DNA of 64,000 nucleotides, taken from Trifolium pratense (Eukaryota > Streptophyta > Magnoliopsida > Fabales > Fabaceae). Each line of letters opens with the position of its first letter. The stretch's first letter is position 1. A program made the translations under genes and the position numbers. The DNA is taken from assembly GCF_020283565.1 (NCBI RefSeq), contig NC_060060.1, positions 42,098,001-42,162,000 on the forward strand. Reading direction: 5' to 3'. This document shows positions 61,763 through 64,000 of the stretch, one piece after another. The notes beneath the pieces were generated by a model. It did no database searches. It saw only the letters and a list, made by a program, of their open reading frames with translations, and was not told where the DNA came from.

Positions 61763-63983
61763 ATGGAGGGTACTATCCAGTGCACAGCCAACTACGTTCC
61801 TCTCACTCCGATCACCTTCTTGGAACGTTCCGCCATAGTTTACCGTCACAACATCTCTATCATCTACAACGATGTCACCTTCACATGGTCTCAGACTCAT
61901 CAACGATGCATCAAACTCGCTTCTTCCATTTCTCAACTCGGTGTTTCTCCTCGTGATGTGGTTCGTTTCTATTTGTACCAAATTGAAATTCTTAATTCTT
62001 TAATTCTAGTCATCTTTCTATTGAATTTCAATTTATTTATTTATTTTTTAATTATTGATATTTGATTGTACTAGTTTGTTCTTTTCAATTGTGTTTCATC
62101 TGTTAAAAAATAAGGACCGGACAGAACAACTACTGTTGTATTCCTGGGTGTCAAAGGATTGGACAAAAGTTGAAATTTTGTCTTTCACTTTAGTTAACCA
62201 CAAGATAACTTTTGTTCCAAGTATAAGTCATCTAAAATGCTAAAATAACTTTTTATCTACCAAACATTGGACAAGACAAAAAGTTGTTCGGTATCTTAAA
62301 AGTTTGTCTTGTAATGTTTTGTCGGGTACTTATCTTTTGTAGATCAAACAACAAAGTCTTTCCGATAGTTTGTAACTTGACATGAAACATGACAGTATAA
62401 ATTCTGCGCTTCAAAAGAAAAAAAAACTATAAATTCTGATTATAATTTGATCTGAAATGCTTTGTTGATGATTTGTGGTTTTTGTGAATTTGAACTAATT
62501 TGAGCAGGTTGCTGTGTTGGCTCCAAATATTCCAGCCATGTATGAGTTGCATTTTGCTGTTCCAATGTCAGGGGCTGTTCTATGTACGCTGAATACTCGT
62601 CACGATTCATCGATGGTTTCGTTATTGTTAAAGCATTCCGACGCCAAGATCCTATTTGTAGATCATGAATTACTTGATATTGCTAAGGGAGCACTTCAAA
62701 TCCTGTCAGAATCAACAAACAAGCTTCCAATTTTGGTCTTAATTTTGGAGTGTGATGCTCATTCATCATCACACAACAACAGTTCAATGTCTCCGGGAAC
62801 ATTGATATACGAGAATCTTGTATCTGATGGGAGACTTGAATTTGAAGTGAAAAGACCGAAAGACGAATGGGATCCAATTTCGCTTAATTACACTTCTGGG
62901 ACAACATCAAGTCCCAAAGGTGTAATATATAGCCACAGAGGTGCATATCTGAATGCTCTATCTACACTTCTTCTCAATGAGATCACATCTATGCCGGTGT
63001 ATTTATGGTGTGTTCCCATGTTTCATTGCAACGGATGGTGTCTCCCTTGGAGTATTGCTGCTCAAGGTGGTACCAATGTTTGCCAAAGAAGTGTAACAGC
63101 TAAAGGAATATTTGATAATATTTATAAGCACAAAGTTACGCACATGGGAGGTGCACCAACAGTTCTGAACATGTTGATAAATTCGCCACCTGAAATCAGA
63201 AAGCCACTTCCAGGGAAGGTGGCAGTGATGACAGGAGGTGCTCCACCACCACCGGCTGTGTTTTTTAGGATGGAAGAACTAGGATTTGATGTAACTCATT
63301 CGTATGGCTTGACAGAAACTTATGGCCCTGGATCAATTTGCACAAAGAAGCCAGAATGGGGTAGTTTGTCTCAAGATGAGCAGGCGAAGTTGAAGGCGCT
63401 TCAAGGAGTACAGCATGTTGGAATGGAAGGACTTGACATAAAGGATCCTGTAACAATGAAGAGTGTACCGGCCGATGCGAAAACCATGGGTGAGGTGATG
63501 TTTAGGGGAAACACTGTGATGAGTGGATATCTAAAGGATTTGAAAGCAACAGAAGATGCGTTTAAAGGTGGATGGTTTAGGACCGGTGACTTGGGAGTAA
63601 AGCATTCTAACGGTTATATTGAACTTAAGGATCGGTCGAAGGATATTATCATCTCCGGGGGAGAAAACATTAGCACAATTGAGTTGGAAGGTGTGATTTA
63701 TAGTCATCCAGCAGTTGTTGAGGCTGCTGTTGTTGGAAGACCTGATGAATATTGGGGAGAGACGCCTTGTGCATTTGTGAAGTTGAAGGAAGGGTACAAT
63801 GCTACGGAAGAAGAGATAATACAATTTTGTCAAAAGCGCTTGCCTCGTTTTATGGCTCCAAAAACTGTCGTGTTTGCTGATTTGCCAAAGACATCAACCG
63901 GCAAGACACAGAAATATATTTTGAAAGAGAAGGCAAAGGCTATGGGAAGTTTGTCTAAGAAAAAGAACACTAGCCGATTGTAA
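61763..63983 (+). CDS. Acyl-activating enzyme (AAE1-like acyl-CoA synthetase), copy 2, peroxisomal
   Basis: Two exons, 61763-61960 and 62508-63983 (GT-AG, phase 0), 557 residues. All ANL motifs are canonical: [63 protein letters not shown] and STGKTQK. The C terminus is SRL, a standard type 1 peroxisomal signal. It forms acyl-CoA from a carboxylic acid (benzoate-like or short-chain in known relatives; substrate not predictable here) in the peroxisome. It is a tandem paralogue of 55167-57730 with the same exon structure and the same intron position after GDV/RDV. The ATG at 61763 (MEGTIQC) aligns with copy 1's start; the in-frame GTG two codons upstream is not the start. Confidence 0.94.
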
Positions 63984-64000
63984 TGCATTTCTAATGAATA

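Overview
The window is nuclear DNA of a flowering plant. It has AT-rich intergenic DNA, multi-exon genes with short AT-rich introns, many small inverted-repeat transposons, and plant-only families (PLS-type PPR protein, QGLGGH zinc finger, CC-NBS-LRR relic, steroleosin-type dehydrogenase). The proteins and repeats look most like a temperate legume (Medicago/Trifolium type). That assignment is inference from remembered families, not a search result.

Layout. 1-9.3 kb is transposon-rich. It holds a dispersed repeat pair, RNase H relics of non-LTR elements, a very young non-autonomous LTR element (1384-2982) just downstream of a small I29-propeptide-like gene, a foldback element, and a single-finger C2H2 repressor-type gene (7795-8373, minus). 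A PIF-like element containing a nested MULE-like MITE (10.1-11.1 kb) precedes a nine-exon hexokinase gene (11903-16328, minus). 16.6-30.6 kb is a gene-poor stretch with tandem repeats, a long (TA)n tract, a solo LTR and MITEs. Three more minus-strand genes follow: a CCCH/RRM protein (30685-34467), the exon-junction protein Y14 (39242-42306) and a membrane-anchored CDK-like kinase (44192-47309). The strand then switches. A steroleosin-type short-chain dehydrogenase (48869-50997), an intronless PPR protein (51762-54080) and two tandem acyl-activating enzyme genes (55167-57730 and 61763-63983) lie on plus. An NBS-LRR fragment, two related hAT-type MITEs and a reverse-transcriptase relic separate the last two.

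The genes do not form a single pathway. They cover sugar sensing/phosphorylation (hexokinase), RNA handling (CCCH/RRM, Y14, PPR), signalling (kinase), transcriptional control (C2H2) and lipid or acyl-CoA metabolism (dehydrogenase, acyl-activating enzymes). Exon models were built by eye from splice sites; every multi-exon model except the small I29 one closes in frame. The points most worth following are: (i) the first acyl-activating enzyme copy lost the C-terminal SRL peroxisomal signal through an 18-nt in-frame difference and reads into former 3' UTR, and it also has an altered GGEN motif; (ii) the dehydrogenase has Phe in place of the catalytic Tyr of YxxxK and uses a GC-AG intron; (iii) the LTR element has LTRs that appear identical and an internal minisatellite; (iv) the hexokinase looks like the hexokinase-like (HKL1) clade but keeps the catalytic motifs.
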